Source: Adiantum capillus-veneris (Eukaryota > Streptophyta > Polypodiopsida > Polypodiales > Pteridaceae). From it: 64,000 nucleotides of DNA. This document shows, piece by piece, positions 52,744-63,660 of this stretch. How positions within the stretch are numbered: position 1 is the first letter of the stretch; every line of letters begins with the position of its first letter. A model generated the notes under the pieces. That model was given only the letters and a program-made list of their open reading frames with translations. It made no database searches and was not told where the DNA came from. The DNA is taken from assembly GCA_014529385.2 (NCBI GenBank), contig CM043967.1, positions 88,213,278-88,277,277 of the forward strand, in the 5' to 3' direction. The position numbers and the translations under genes were made by a program.

Positions 52744-53440
52744 ACAATCTTCTCTCCCCTCCCCTCCCCTCCCCTCACTCTCTCTCTCTCTCCAGTCAAC
52801 CTCACCATAGCCAAAATCTCACTCTCCATCTTCTCTAGCTCTCCCTCCCCTCCCCCCTCCATTCTCTCTGTGCTGTGCAGCTCACCATAGCCCAAAGCTC
52901 ATCACTATCCTCCTCTTCAGCTGTCCCCCTTCCGTCTCCTCAATCTCTCTACAGTCAACCCCACCATAGCCCAAAGCTCATCACTATCCTCCTCTTCAGC
53001 TGTCCCCCTTCCGTCTCCTCACTCTCTCTACAGTCAACCCCACCATAGCCAAATGCTCAGTCTCCATCCTCTCTAGCTCTCCCTCCCCTCACCCCTCCAT
53101 TCTCTACAATGCAGCCCACCATAGGCCAAAGCTCATCACTATCCCACCATAGACAAAAGCTCACTCTCCATCCTCTCTATCTCTCCCTTTCTCCCCTTCA
53201 TTCTCTCTGTACTATGTAGACCTCACTATCCTTCTCTCCAACCCCACCATAGCCAAATGCTCAGTCTCCATCCTCTCTAGCTCTCCCTCCCCTCACCCCT
53301 CCATTCTCTACAATACAGCTCACCATAGGCCAAAGATCATCACTATCCCACCATAGACAAAAGCTCACTCTCCATCCACTCTATCTCTCCCTTTATCCCC
53401 TTCATTATCTTTGTACTATGTAGACCTCACTCTTCTCTCC
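52690..53440. repeat. left subterminal tandem repeats of K
   Basis: (CT)n then repeats built on CACCATAGCC(C)AAA: copies at 52883, 52962 and 53041 are 79 bp apart, and a longer unit of about 204 bp starts at 53041 and 53245. CT-rich throughout; any ORF here is a by-product. Confidence 0.8.
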
Positions 53441-54406
53441 AACCCTAACCACCCTCCCCCTTCCCAATTTCTCTCTACTGTGCGGCCACCCTACCTCTTC
53501 CCAAGCATGTGCACCCATACCACGCATAGATGGCCCAAGTTGGAGATACAAAAGGTCATACTGCACAACGCACAGAGCTCGAAGGTGGAATGGATCCCAC
53601 AGGTAATTAGCAAGGCTCATGAGTCTACATGCAACCATTCAGTGTTCGTCCTCATGGAGTACAATGTCGAGGCATATTGGAATGCCATTGGAAGTGAAGA
53701 CTGATGGATTTCAAAACAAAATCCGGAATGGTGGCCACTGCAAGTGGATCTCAGCTCTTTGTTTCATCTAATCTTGTATGGGTATTGTGCTTCTTGCCAA
53801 ATTTTTGGTGCTCATAAGTAATTTGATCAAGTAAATTGATTTTTTGGTACAAGTACACCTTTGCAATGTGCCTGCATGTAGATCTAGTAAGCCATCTAAC
53901 CTGAAAGGTTAGGTTTGATTCATTTTCTGTTGTATGAGCACTTAGAGTTTATCTCAAAATGGTGGCAAGCTTTAAATTCTTAGAAGAATCCCATACTCAA
54001 GACTAATCTAAGCAAGATAGAGCAATCATATTTCCTTGTGTTGCAGGCATAGACATGAACCTCCTTTGGCATTGAACAAACATTTAGTTCATGAGCACTC
54101 AGAGTTTATCTCAATATATTTGGCAGGCTTCAAAATTTTGAAAGAATACACTCAAACCTAATCCAAGAAAGATAGAGCAATCATATTCCCTCATGTTTGC
54201 AAACACACACATGAATCCCCTCTTGGCATTGTGAAAACACTTCGTTCTACCTTTGCCATCAATAATGAAATGGCATGCTATTATGTTGTATTTGATATGA
54301 ATTTGTGTAAGTTCAACCATAAGCTTGTGTTCTTTGAAATCCCCAAGGAACACAGACTATGAAATCAACATAAAGAAAAGAGAGAAAACAAACAAGATAG
54401 AGATAG

Positions 54407-54442
<36 letters not shown>

Positions 54443-54568
54443 ACATAGATAGATGGAGGATAAAAATACAGACAGATAGATAGGTATATATAAATACATT
54501 AATAGATAGATAGATAATTTGATAGATAGATACACATGCAGTTAAAAAAGACAAAGATAGATAACTAG

Positions 54569-54661
<93 letters not shown>

Positions 54662-55001
54662 CTTTTGGAACTCAAGGGCATTGCCCCTTTATTGAGGATA
54701 CACTCTTATGATGGATAAATGACATGATACATAGATCAAACCCAAGACAACTTATTCCTTGGATTGCTTGCTAATTGAGTATGCATCATGCATACTTTGA
54801 GCCATCTATAGCAGAGAGTGAGTAGAGAATGCATCATGCACATGGTGAGACATCTATAGCCATTTGTAGTAGAGGATGAGTTTGCTTTTTCAAGATATAT
54901 CATATGAGCTATAGTTTTGTAAAATGCTTCTTTGGATGGATGTTCATGGTTATCTTGTAGGCCCAAGGCCACCATGCCCAAAACTAAGCAAGCACTAAGA
55001 G
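53441..55001. other. K interior, unidentified
   Basis: Includes an open frame 53411-53704 on the plus strand with HNAQSSKVEWIPQVISKAH and CNHSVFVLMEYNVEAYW, which might be a captured gene fragment but matches nothing I recognise. Also imperfect direct repeats (53940-54010 and 54090-54160, GAGCACTTAGAGTTTATCTC-type), (TA)n at 54411-54440, GATA repeats, and (GA)n at 54570-54658. Confidence 0.45.
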
Positions 55002-55169
55002 TAGGAGGCAAGGCAGGGGGTGCATAGGCCTTGGGAGGCCCAAAGAAAGCCTGCCACAACGGAGAGCATTTGGGCCTTCCATAGACCTATGGAAGGCCCA
55101 AATGCGCTCCCTTGTGGCAGGCTTTCTTTGGGCCTCCCAAGGCCTATGCATCCCTTGCCTTGCCTTCTA
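55002..55169. repeat. long near-perfect hairpin
   Basis: Arms 55002-55084 and 55087-55169, separated by two bases, pair with only a few mismatches or G-T pairs. Could be a foldback repeat or a source of double-stranded RNA. Confidence 0.85.
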
Positions 55170-55573
55170 TTTGTGCCAGCTTGCTTTGGCATGGTCCTAC
55201 AGGATGTTCAAACTTCACTCAACCATGAAATAATAGCTATGTCATACCATGGCGCGTTGCAAGCCCCCCTTTGATTTTCAGGATAGTGCCCCATAGTGTG
55301 TATGCTCTAGTTTTGGTCTCTAAAGAAAAAGGGGGTGCTTTGCTTGGTTGTACAAGACACTTTTTAGTCTAACAAATGCCTACTAGTGAAACAGAGGTGA
55401 AGAAAATGGCCATAACATGCACAAAAAGGAGAGATATAGAGAGAGATAATTGATTCTTATAGAAGCTACGCATAAAGGAGCCAATATTCTATTAGTACAA
55501 AACACTACTCTATAAGTTTATGCAAAAAATAATTGATCATACATGGCTAGCTAGCTGAAAGCAAAGAGATATT

Positions 55574-55613
<40 letters not shown>

Positions 55614-56559
55614 AAGAGAGATAATAAAGGTGTTCTAAACCCATCCCATGCCTCTTTTCCATCCAATGCATGAATAGGCACCCTTGCCTCCTCTCCTAAA
55701 CTAACCAACTAGCCCCTACCTTTGAAGCATTGGTTGATATAGTTTACCAGCCTCAGAAATGCTACCATGATGCAACTACATGGCCCATCTTGATGCAAGC
55801 TTATGAGTGATGGGTAATCCTCCCCACTAGCATAATTCTCAACATTGGTTCAACACTTTCTATATTAGTTATGAACCCCTAGTATTCACCAAGAATTTAC
55901 TATATTCATGTGACACACTTGTATAAGCATCAAACCCCTCAGTAAGAATCAAATCTTCAAGGAAATTGCTACATGGAAAATAATTTGCAAGATCAAAGTT
56001 TTCATATATTAAAGCCATAGCGCTTGTTGTTACAAAACCATGTCCATTGCAGACCAACTCAAACATGATTTATGAGATTACAAAATAAAAGCTATGTTGA
56101 TAGCTTTGGGCATTATGGATACATGTTCGGCATGTATAGAGTACAGATCTAAATTCTTCAAATGTTGCCTCAAATACAATTAGGTTTGAAACAAGTTCCC
56201 TTGTGTAAAGTAGCATCACCATTGCTTGACATACTTGACCTTCCTATGCTTGGGATCCATCTCTGTCTCATGGCTATGGAGTTTCCACCTGTGGTGCAGG
56301 GGCACCCTTCCGTGTCCTTCCAACTAGAAAGTTTGTGATGTGACTCCACCTGACATGAAAAAGAAATATTCTGTTCCATAGCTTGCAAGAAGTTGGGTAT
56401 GCTAGAGTCTTTTTTATAGCTTGTAGAAGTTGGGTATTAGTGTTGTGGGATGCAATAGAGGCCAAGGTGGATGTGAAGACAACTACATTAGCTTGTTATC
56501 AGGGTGGGCTTGGTTGATAGGGGCAGTTGAGTGGGAGGGAAGGGGTAGGGTCAGGGGAG
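55170..56559. other. K interior, no gene seen
   Basis: Short ORFs only. (GA)n at about 55578-55612. No family motif on either strand. Confidence 0.5.
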
Positions 56560-56960
56560 GGGACATTGACATTGAAATGGAAGATTGAGGAGGTAGATGA
56601 AGAGGTAGTTGCTATAGATCTTGGCTTACGGTAATCTTGGTATTTTTGAGGGAGGACAGTGAACAATGGAAGAGGGTATAGGGATATAAAGAAGAGAGGA
56701 GAGAGGAATGTGATAGTGAGAGGAAGGGTTTAGCAGGTAGATGAAGAGGCACATCCAGGAGTGTGTGAGAATGAGAGGGAGGGTTTAGCAGGTAGATGGA
56801 GAGGGAGATGCAAAATTCTGTAAGAGTGAGAAGGAGGATTTAGCATTTAGATGAAGAGGGAGATGCAGCAGGTCCTGGCTATGGTGGGAACGACTACTTT
56901 GAGGAAGGGGAGTGAGAGAGACAAAGAGGAGACATGGAGAGAGAGAAAGGGATTTTGGAG
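56560..56960. repeat. right subterminal repeats of K
   Basis: Degenerate repeats of GGGTTTAGCAGGTAGATGAAGAGG (copies near 56726, 56784 and 56836). They are not the inverse of the left subterminal units. Confidence 0.65.
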
Positions 56961-57322
56961 GCAAAAAATGATGTTTTGATATTAGAATAGGTTTGGGGTC
57001 ACTTTTTTGGGGGAAATGACTACTTTTGAAAATTTCAATAAATTTCAAATTTTTAGGGTTTATTTTTGGCTGAGATTTAAAAAAAAAATGAAAGGTGGGG
57101 TTCTCTTTGTACAAGGGTCCCTCTCCCTCTTTATGACACCCCCTTTTCTCTAGGAGATGCTGAAAAGCTAGAGAGAGAAGGTAGCCTCCTAGTCACTACT
57201 TACCCCACCTTTTCTAGGCTTGAAGGCTAGAAAATGACCTTCCAAAATAGCCCCCATCATTTCCTTTGTCTCCCTTAATCACAACATACTTCCTTAAAAT
57301 TAGGGATTCTTATAAGGCCCAT

Positions 57323-57346
57323 GGAGAGTCCATATTTTTCCTAATG
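57323..57346 (-). repeat. right terminal inverted repeat of K
   Basis: Inverse of the left end; the match continues imperfectly inward. Confidence 0.9.
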
Positions 57347-57830
57347 ATCTAGGATTCTTGTTCAGCCACCTCTTTCTCCACTTGGGGTGGACTTCATCTG
57401 CACCTTCTGCTTGCATATCTTTATATAATTGTTGTTCCAGCTCTACCTTGATCACGGGATATGGTGGTGATTTTTGATGCCATTGTGCATTGATTTGGTT
57501 GGGAGTGAGTTGAGTAACATTGACAGAATGAAGAACTCTCAACTTCCAATCCATCACTGCTTTCCATTGCTCATCCATCTCTTGAGCAACGTGCTCCTTA
57601 AGTGCATCTTCTTCAGCTTTTGACAGCTGGGACCATTGGCACTTGATCAGCATCTGTTATTTGTACCTGAAAGTCTTCTTCTCCACCAAGCCCTTCTGTC
57701 GACTGTGCTTCTATCTCAGCAAAAGAGACTGAGGGAATTTCAATATGGGGTTGTTCTGAAGTACCTGCTTCTTCTTGCGTCTCTATTGGATTCTCTCTGG
57801 CCAACATTCCATCATAACAACTAAAGATTT
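57347..57830 (-). pseudogene. B2 ORF2, upstream part
   Basis: Matches the start of the ORF2 C-terminal domain of B: LSKAEEDALKEHVAQEM, a Trp-containing helix, then NQINAQWHQKSPPYPVIK and PKWRKRWLNKNP up to the K insertion. A frame change near 57640 joins it to an acidic stretch (TSEQPHIEIPSVSFAEIEAQSTEGLGG). The match to B-type sequence ends near 57830. Confidence 0.7.
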
Positions 57831-58139
57831 CCTGTGCAACAAGAGCACAAAGTATGCTTTCAGGCAAGAGTTCTACAAGTTTAGAACTGCAAGGATAGTG
57901 GTAGATTCTCCCAAAGAGGTTGCTGATCGAATATCCAAAATGGAGAACATGGAGAGAATAACAGCATTGAAGCAACAACCTTATGCGGAGGCTTAAAGCA
58001 TGGTCGTAGTCAGTGGATTGCCTACTCTAAACCAATAAAACCCAAGGCAGGAGTTCCTATCTGTCATGTGATGCGAGCACCTTGGGATGTAAGTTTCACT
58101 TCTCTATGCTCATTTTCTTTACAGATACGTCTTGAAATC
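57831..58139 (+). other. unassigned sequence with a short plus-strand frame
   Basis: A frame (about 57830-57996) reads YAFRQEFYKFRTARIVVDSPKEV, coding-like but unrecognised. Possibly the truncated start of the following LINE. Confidence 0.3.
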
Positions 58140-59250
58140 TCAGCCAAAGTGAAGAAAAGCTACCTCTTTTTATGGATTTCAAATGGGCAGCAATGTATAT
58201 GGAAATGGTTGAGAAAAAGGTATGGATGACAATGTTTCATAATGATGAACCATTGGAAACTAAATGGGTAGATCACGCAAAAGGTGGTTTTATGAAGAGT
58301 GTTAAGATGCTCAAAAGTCCTTGGTATATCTAGATGTTTTATGGTTGAGAAAAAGGTATGGATGACAATGTTTCATAATGATGAACCATTGGAAACTAAA
58401 TGGGTAGATCACGCAAAAGGTGGTTTTATGAAGAGTGTTAAGATGCTCAAAAGTCCTTGGTATATCTAGATGTAGCTATCGACCAAGATAACTATCAAAG
58501 TCACTTGCATGCATACAAGGCATTGATTCAAAAGAAGAGAAGAACATGGGAAGTCAAGCATCAATGCAATTTTCTTCAGGATGTGTGCGGTGGGATGAAA
58601 AAGTTGACCACTCGCAAAGCAGAAGATCTTTAAGGTATCAAACTAAAATTGATTAAATGGATGGCAGATTTATTGTATGATTAGATATGTGATATTTTCA
58701 AACTTACACTTCAACAAGGTATGCCTTGTGATTGGAGACTAATTGGGTCAAGCCTTTCCATAAAGGAGAGGATGTAAAGAATGTAAATAACTACCGTACT
58801 ATAATGGTTGGTCTCTTATGGAAAAGTTGTTTGGGTGCATAATGGAGATAAAATTGATTGGATTGAAAAGAATGGCAAGCATGCAAAAGGACAAGCGGGT
58901 TTTTGTCAACGTCATAGAAGCATTAACAATCTTGTCATTCTTTGTGTACAAAAGTTGGTAGAAAGGCAAGCAACTATATTGTTGCTTTGTGGACTTCAAG
59001 AAAGACTTTGATATGATTCTACATAACATTTTGTGGAGAAAGATGAAAGAACTTTAAGTGCCAAGTGAGTTTATGCATGCAATTTCCCGAATCGAGAAGG
59101 TGATATGTCAATTGCACATAGGAAGAGAAATTGTTTTTGGGATTACTTCAATGCATTTTCTCTTGCTAGAATTAGCCATTTTAGTGAGAGAAAATAAAAA
59201 TAGTAGAAGGGTCCATTATGTACAATGGGTAGAGGAATATACATATTCAT
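58140..59250 (+). pseudogene. LINE reverse transcriptase remnant
   Basis: Scattered frames in RT order: RTWEVKHQCNFLQDV, GIKLKLIKWMADLLYD, LQQGMPCDW, VNNYRTIMVG, KGQAGFCQRHRSINNLV and VPSEFMHAISRIEKVICQLHIG. The catalytic motif is absent. Many stops and frame changes. Contains a 137-bp tandem duplication. Confidence 0.75.
58204..58477 (+). repeat. 137-bp tandem duplication
   Basis: 58204-58340 and 58341-58477 repeat almost exactly, from ATGGTTGAGAAAAAGG to GGTATATCTAGATGT. Confidence 0.9.
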
Positions 59251-59980
59251 GAAGTAGAGAGTTCTAGAATTTGAATGCATTTTTCAAAAGTGCCATTAGA
59301 ATTCAATAAGGATTCAATTGGAATTCTATGGGACAAAAACGGGATATTTGTGAGTCCAACGGATCCCAAAACCTCTAAAAGTGGCCACTATGGCTAACCA
59401 AAAGGTGGGAATGGGAGCCAAGGTATTATTAGCCACGCATGCTAGCCTAAATCTATGTGGAGATAAAGGATGTGGTCCACAAGCCTCCCATGCAAGAGAG
59501 AAGGTGAAAGGAGTAGTTCTAAAAATAGAAAACTACTCTAAAGAGCCTAGTGTGAGTATTTTTAAAATAATTAAAAAAAGAAGGTGATTCTTAAAATATG
59601 GGTCATGAGTCTTATTGGAAACAACAAGATGAACAACTTTCATGTTCAAAGTTTTTTTATTTCAAGATCACAAAAGGGAGATTTTTTTGTTTTTTCTATG
59701 GGACTGCACTAGAGAGAGAGTAGGGGTACTTCTATCTTCCTTCTCAAGGCTCATCATCTTGTTTCTCTCTCCCACACAAGTATTCATAGCTATGGATGCT
59801 CAAGCTTATGCATAATTAACTAAATATGTTACTGCTTCTCGATGCTTACATGTCTTCTTCCCAACTTGATTCTTGATTGATCCCCATCAAAAGCTCATTT
59901 GAAGAAAAAGAAATACATTAATACAAAGTCCTTTTGGAGGGGGGTTGGCTCCAAAAAGTCATGCCCTCAATTGATGTTGA

Positions 59981-60039
<59 letters not shown>

Positions 60040-60559
60040 TTTAGCACATGTATGTGATGTGTGGATGTGTTACTTGAATCTAAGTTAATAATTTCTTTGC
60101 AATTATCATCCTTGAATATGCTCAGTGTTAAACAATTGATTAATTATTCTAATTAATTTGTATTTTTTGGTGCACTTAAAATCCAATTCTTTGACATTGG
60201 TTTTAGAGCATATCTGGGTTCTAGGATTGAGCATGAAGCATTGAACCTTTTAATTAACCATTGCAAGCAATTATTGAGATATATTAACCCGTGTATTGTG
60301 CAACATAACTTACAAGGGTTATATTTGGTTTTACCCCTATTGAGCACACAAAAAAGCTCGAAATACTTTTGTTAGCTTCAACACGGGTAATGTTATGACC
60401 CTACACTCTACCTTGATTAATTAAAAGAGTTTAGACCAAGGGTGTGTAAGATCTGAAGAGCTTTCTCTTGATTCACAAATGGGAATAACTTTGAATGGTC
60501 AAACGACATAATTATCTCTAACAAGGAAATTTTGATTCATTTAGCATATGATTGATCTT
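59251..60559. other. AT-rich non-coding DNA
   Basis: No supported gene. (CT)n at about 59985-60036. The downstream part may be 3' sequence of gypsy element I, but no integrase motif is visible. Confidence 0.5.
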
Positions 60560-61163
60560 GTGCACACTTGCCACGTAATGACTCCAAAAATCCACTCTTT
60601 AGTTCCGTGAAATCAAGTGAATTAATCCGAGGCATCCGACTTAGTGCATCCGCTACTACATTATATTACCCCTTGTGATATCGTAGCTTATAATCATAAT
60701 CTTGAAGGATTTCTGCCCATATAGCTTTACGGCCCTTCAAATCTGTTTGAGCACTAAACCATTTGATACTCTCATGGTCAAAAAGTACTTTAAACTTGGC
60801 ACCATATAAATAGTTTCACCACTTTCATAAAGCGTGAATTATGGCATAGAGCACTCTCTCATAGACAAAATAATTCTGTTGAGCTCTATATAACTTTTTA
60901 CTTTCAAAGGCTATAGGTCTTCCCTTCTGGAGAAGTACTGCACCATTTGCATTATCACTAGCATCAGTCTTTACCACAAACGACTTAAATGGGTCAACGA
61001 TTGCTAGGATGGGAGCATTGGCTATAGCTACCTTGAGTTGATCGAAACTGCGATTTTGGGCTTCTTCCCAAGAAAAGGTCTTACCTTTTGCTTTAAGTTG
61101 ATCTGTCATAGGAACAATGATTTTGGCATAGTCACAGATATACTGTCGATAAAATCCAGCCAT
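60560..61163 (-). pseudogene. gypsy RNase H (element I)
   Basis: MAGFYRQYICDYAKII, PMTDQLKAKGKTFSWEEAQNRSFDQLK, then KTDASDNANGAVLLQKGRPIAFESKKL (catalytic Asp-rich start), and beyond a stop FKVLFDHESIKWF and DALSRMPRINSL, the usual end before the integrase. Two or more stops. Confidence 0.85.
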
Positions 61164-61205
61164 GCCTAAAAATATTTGAAGCTCCTCAACCGTGTTGGGA
61201 TGTGG

Positions 61206-61818
61206 CTATCGAAGAATGGCAACGACCTTGTCAATGTCCATCTTGATGCCAGAATAAGAGATCACATGACCGAGGTAATGTATCTCTATTTTAAAGAAAT
61301 CGCACTTGCTTTGCTTAGCATACAACACGTGAGCTCGTAGCTGTTCAAACACTAATCGTAAGTGTTCTATGTGTTGATCTTCAGTCTTACTGTAAATGAG
61401 AATGTCATCAAGGAAAACCACAACAAATTTTCCAAGATAGGGACGTAAGACACTATCCATGAGTGTCATAAATGTAGTTGAAGCATTGGTTAGACCAAAA
61501 GGTATAACCAAAAATTCAAAATGTCCAAACCGTGTTCTAAAGGCAGTTTTGGAGATATCTTGTAAAAGGATACACACCTGGTGGTATCCAGAACGAAGAT
61601 CTATCTTTGTATAGTATCTTGCCCGGGGCCCCATGGAGTTGATCAAACAACTCATCTACTCTTGGTAGAGGATACTTGTTCTTGATGGTTATGGCGTTTA
61701 ATCCGCGATAATCTACGCACATGTGCATAGTACTATCTTTATTTTTTACCAATAGAATTGGTGATGCCCAAGGAAAATTGCTAGGTCTAATGAAACCACG
61801 AGCGAGGTAGTTAGCCAA
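61206..61818 (-). pseudogene. gypsy reverse transcriptase (element I)
   Basis: [24 protein letters not shown] and [28 protein letters not shown], a frame change near 61630, then [34 protein letters not shown] and the active site [12 protein letters not shown]. This is a classical Ty3/gypsy RT, different from that of element A. Confidence 0.92.
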
Positions 61819-62051
61819 CTGACTCTCAACCTCCTTGGCTTATTTAGAACTCATACAATAAGGTGGTTTACTCACCGGTTTAGTGCCTGGCAAGACATCT
61901 TGCCATGCTGCACATCACGTGTAGGGGGTAAGCCCGGTGGTAAATCACTTGAGAATACATCACTATACTACATGAGTAAGTGAGTCAGCTTTTGCCGTGC
62001 AGAAGGAGAAAGTAAAATAGAGTTATGCTAGGATGGAGAATCTTGTAATTC

Positions 62052-62832
62052 CTATAATGTTTGTTTTACAACAGTTTCATGTTGCTCTATAGAATTAAAA
62101 TTGAGAGCACTTTGCTCGTTAGATTTGTTAACACTTTGTTTATCAGTAGAATTCATTGCACTTTGCATACCATTAAAATTCATTGCACTTTGCATACCAT
62201 TACTAGAATTCATTGCACTTTGCATACCATTCCTAGAATACACCGCACTTTGCTCTTGAGAATTTAGAAGACTTGGAGACAAGCAGTAACACAAAAAGAC
62301 TTCATCTATTAAATTTGCTTTCTGCAAAATAGAAAGATCGGCTGTACATATAAGCACATGTTTACCATTGTCCATAAAGGATAAGGAGTTGTGTTGATAA
62401 CTAGTGTGCAATGTGTTTCCTAACCATGTAGCCACTCCCGTCCTAAAACTACATCAGCACGGTCCATGTTCATAACTTGGAAGTCAAGGGTCATGGTATG
62501 ATCTTGAACAATAAGCTCAACCCTTGAACTACCGTGTCCCATACTTCTTTATCATTCCTAGACATCTGCTCCACCACATACTTGTGAGAGCAAGGAGTCT
62601 GTGTAAGCTTCAATTTCTTGACTAGCTTATAGTTCAAGAAGTTATGAGTTGCACCATCATCCATTAAAATACAAACACGTTGTCCGTCAATAGTGCCATG
62701 CATGTGAATCAAATCATGGGGGCCAAAGGTGGTGGGCTGCAACATTGAAGCAGGCACACAACACTTGTGATTTTCTTCCCTATGAAGAACCTCTATAGCA
62801 CAATATTTAGGAGATGAATCTAATGTGAGGCG
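62052..62832 (-). pseudogene. gypsy protease region (element I)
   Basis: VLHREENHKCC..ASML, GTIDGQRVCILMDDGATHNFLN (aspartic site DDG in place of D-S/T/G-G) and, after a frame change near 62440, WLGNTLHTSYQHNSLSF as in plant gag-protease polyproteins. An insert rich in NGMQSAMN repeats (62130-62245) lengthens the protease-RT linker. Confidence 0.75.
62140..62250. repeat. coding minisatellite in element I
   Basis: Three to four copies of CATTGCACTTTGCATACCAT (unit about 30-36 bp), translating to repeated GMQSAMN. Confidence 0.85.
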
Positions 62833-62972
62833 TGTTGAGAGAGAAGGAGAGCACAGAAATAGAACCCCAAAGTGTGTAGAATACACACATGAGATGATGT
62901 ATATATAGAGGGGACCTGAGTGCCATATATAGAGAAGCCATACATTGAGTAGCTTCACATATAAGCTCAACA
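62833..62972 (-). repeat. 140-bp LTR-like end J
   Basis: TGTTGAG to CTCAACA inverted ends, a TATATATA box inside, and CCCCCGCTC (minus-strand purine tract) just to the right. It interrupts gag of element I, suggesting the 3' end of a minus-strand LTR element that continues past the window. Confidence 0.45.
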
Positions 62973-63660
62973 CCCCCGCTCAAATAAGGGTCCCTAACTG
63001 TGGATGAAAAAACCCTTGGGGGATCAAGGGAAAAACCCAGAGCTCTATATACACCCACCGTTATATTATAAAAATCATTGAATATAGAAATGTTCATGAG
63101 GAGCTACATCACTCCTTTTACAATGAATATTTTATGAGGAGCTACATCACTCCTTTTACAATGAATGTTTTATGAGGAGTTACATTACTCCTATCCTATC
63201 AAATACAATAATGAATACAAAGGTTCAATAAAGAGGTGTAAAGGCTATCGATTAGCTCGTAATCAGAAGTGTCTCCATGAATCTGCTATGTAGCTTGTCA
63301 TCACTATCGTATCACCAAACATATCTTCATGTTGTCATCAATATGACATCACCAAACATATCTTCATAAATCTTTTATTGTCACCAAGTTTGTCTTCATA
63401 AAATCAATTCTTTGATGAATCCTACATAGATCATAGACTAAAAAAAAACATAGTCATGAAAATTATTAGCATCGTTAGTGAAATAATTTACGTTCACAAT
63501 GCCATAAGAGATGGTTCGCGATGCCACTCTTTTGACGACATATATACGCACGAAAACATATGGTACATAGAGTATGAACGTAAAAGTACAAGATGCGTGA
63601 TTACGTGATGCAAATGATATGTGTATATACTACATAAAACAACATTTATCAACGTAGTGA
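62973..63660. other. interior of J or repeat DNA, with short tandem repeats
   Basis: No gene. Two to three copies of TATGAGGAGCTACATCACTC (unit about 39-40 bp, 63093-63200) and repeated CACCAAACATATCTTCAT (63310-63375). Confidence 0.6.

Larger units (their letters stand above)
52310..57346. mobile_element. TIR DNA transposon K, non-autonomous, 5.0 kb
   Basis: Ends in a perfect 24-bp inverted repeat starting CATTAGGAAAAATATGG (52310-52333 and 57323-57346), with patchy inverted similarity continuing for about 400 bp (for example GGTGTCATAAAG and AGGGACCCTTG). It divides ORF2 of B2 between adjacent codons. No transposase motif seen. The flanks share at most one base, so the target duplication, and hence the superfamily, is unresolved. 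Confidence 0.8.

Noticed and set aside
55002-55169. MicroRNA precursor gene
   Set aside because: The pairing is too long and too perfect and the loop too small for a typical plant MIR gene; kept as a foldback repeat.
52310-57346. Target-site duplication for K
   Set aside because: The left flank ends GTA and the right flank begins ATC; comparison with B supports at most one shared base, so I do not claim a TSD.
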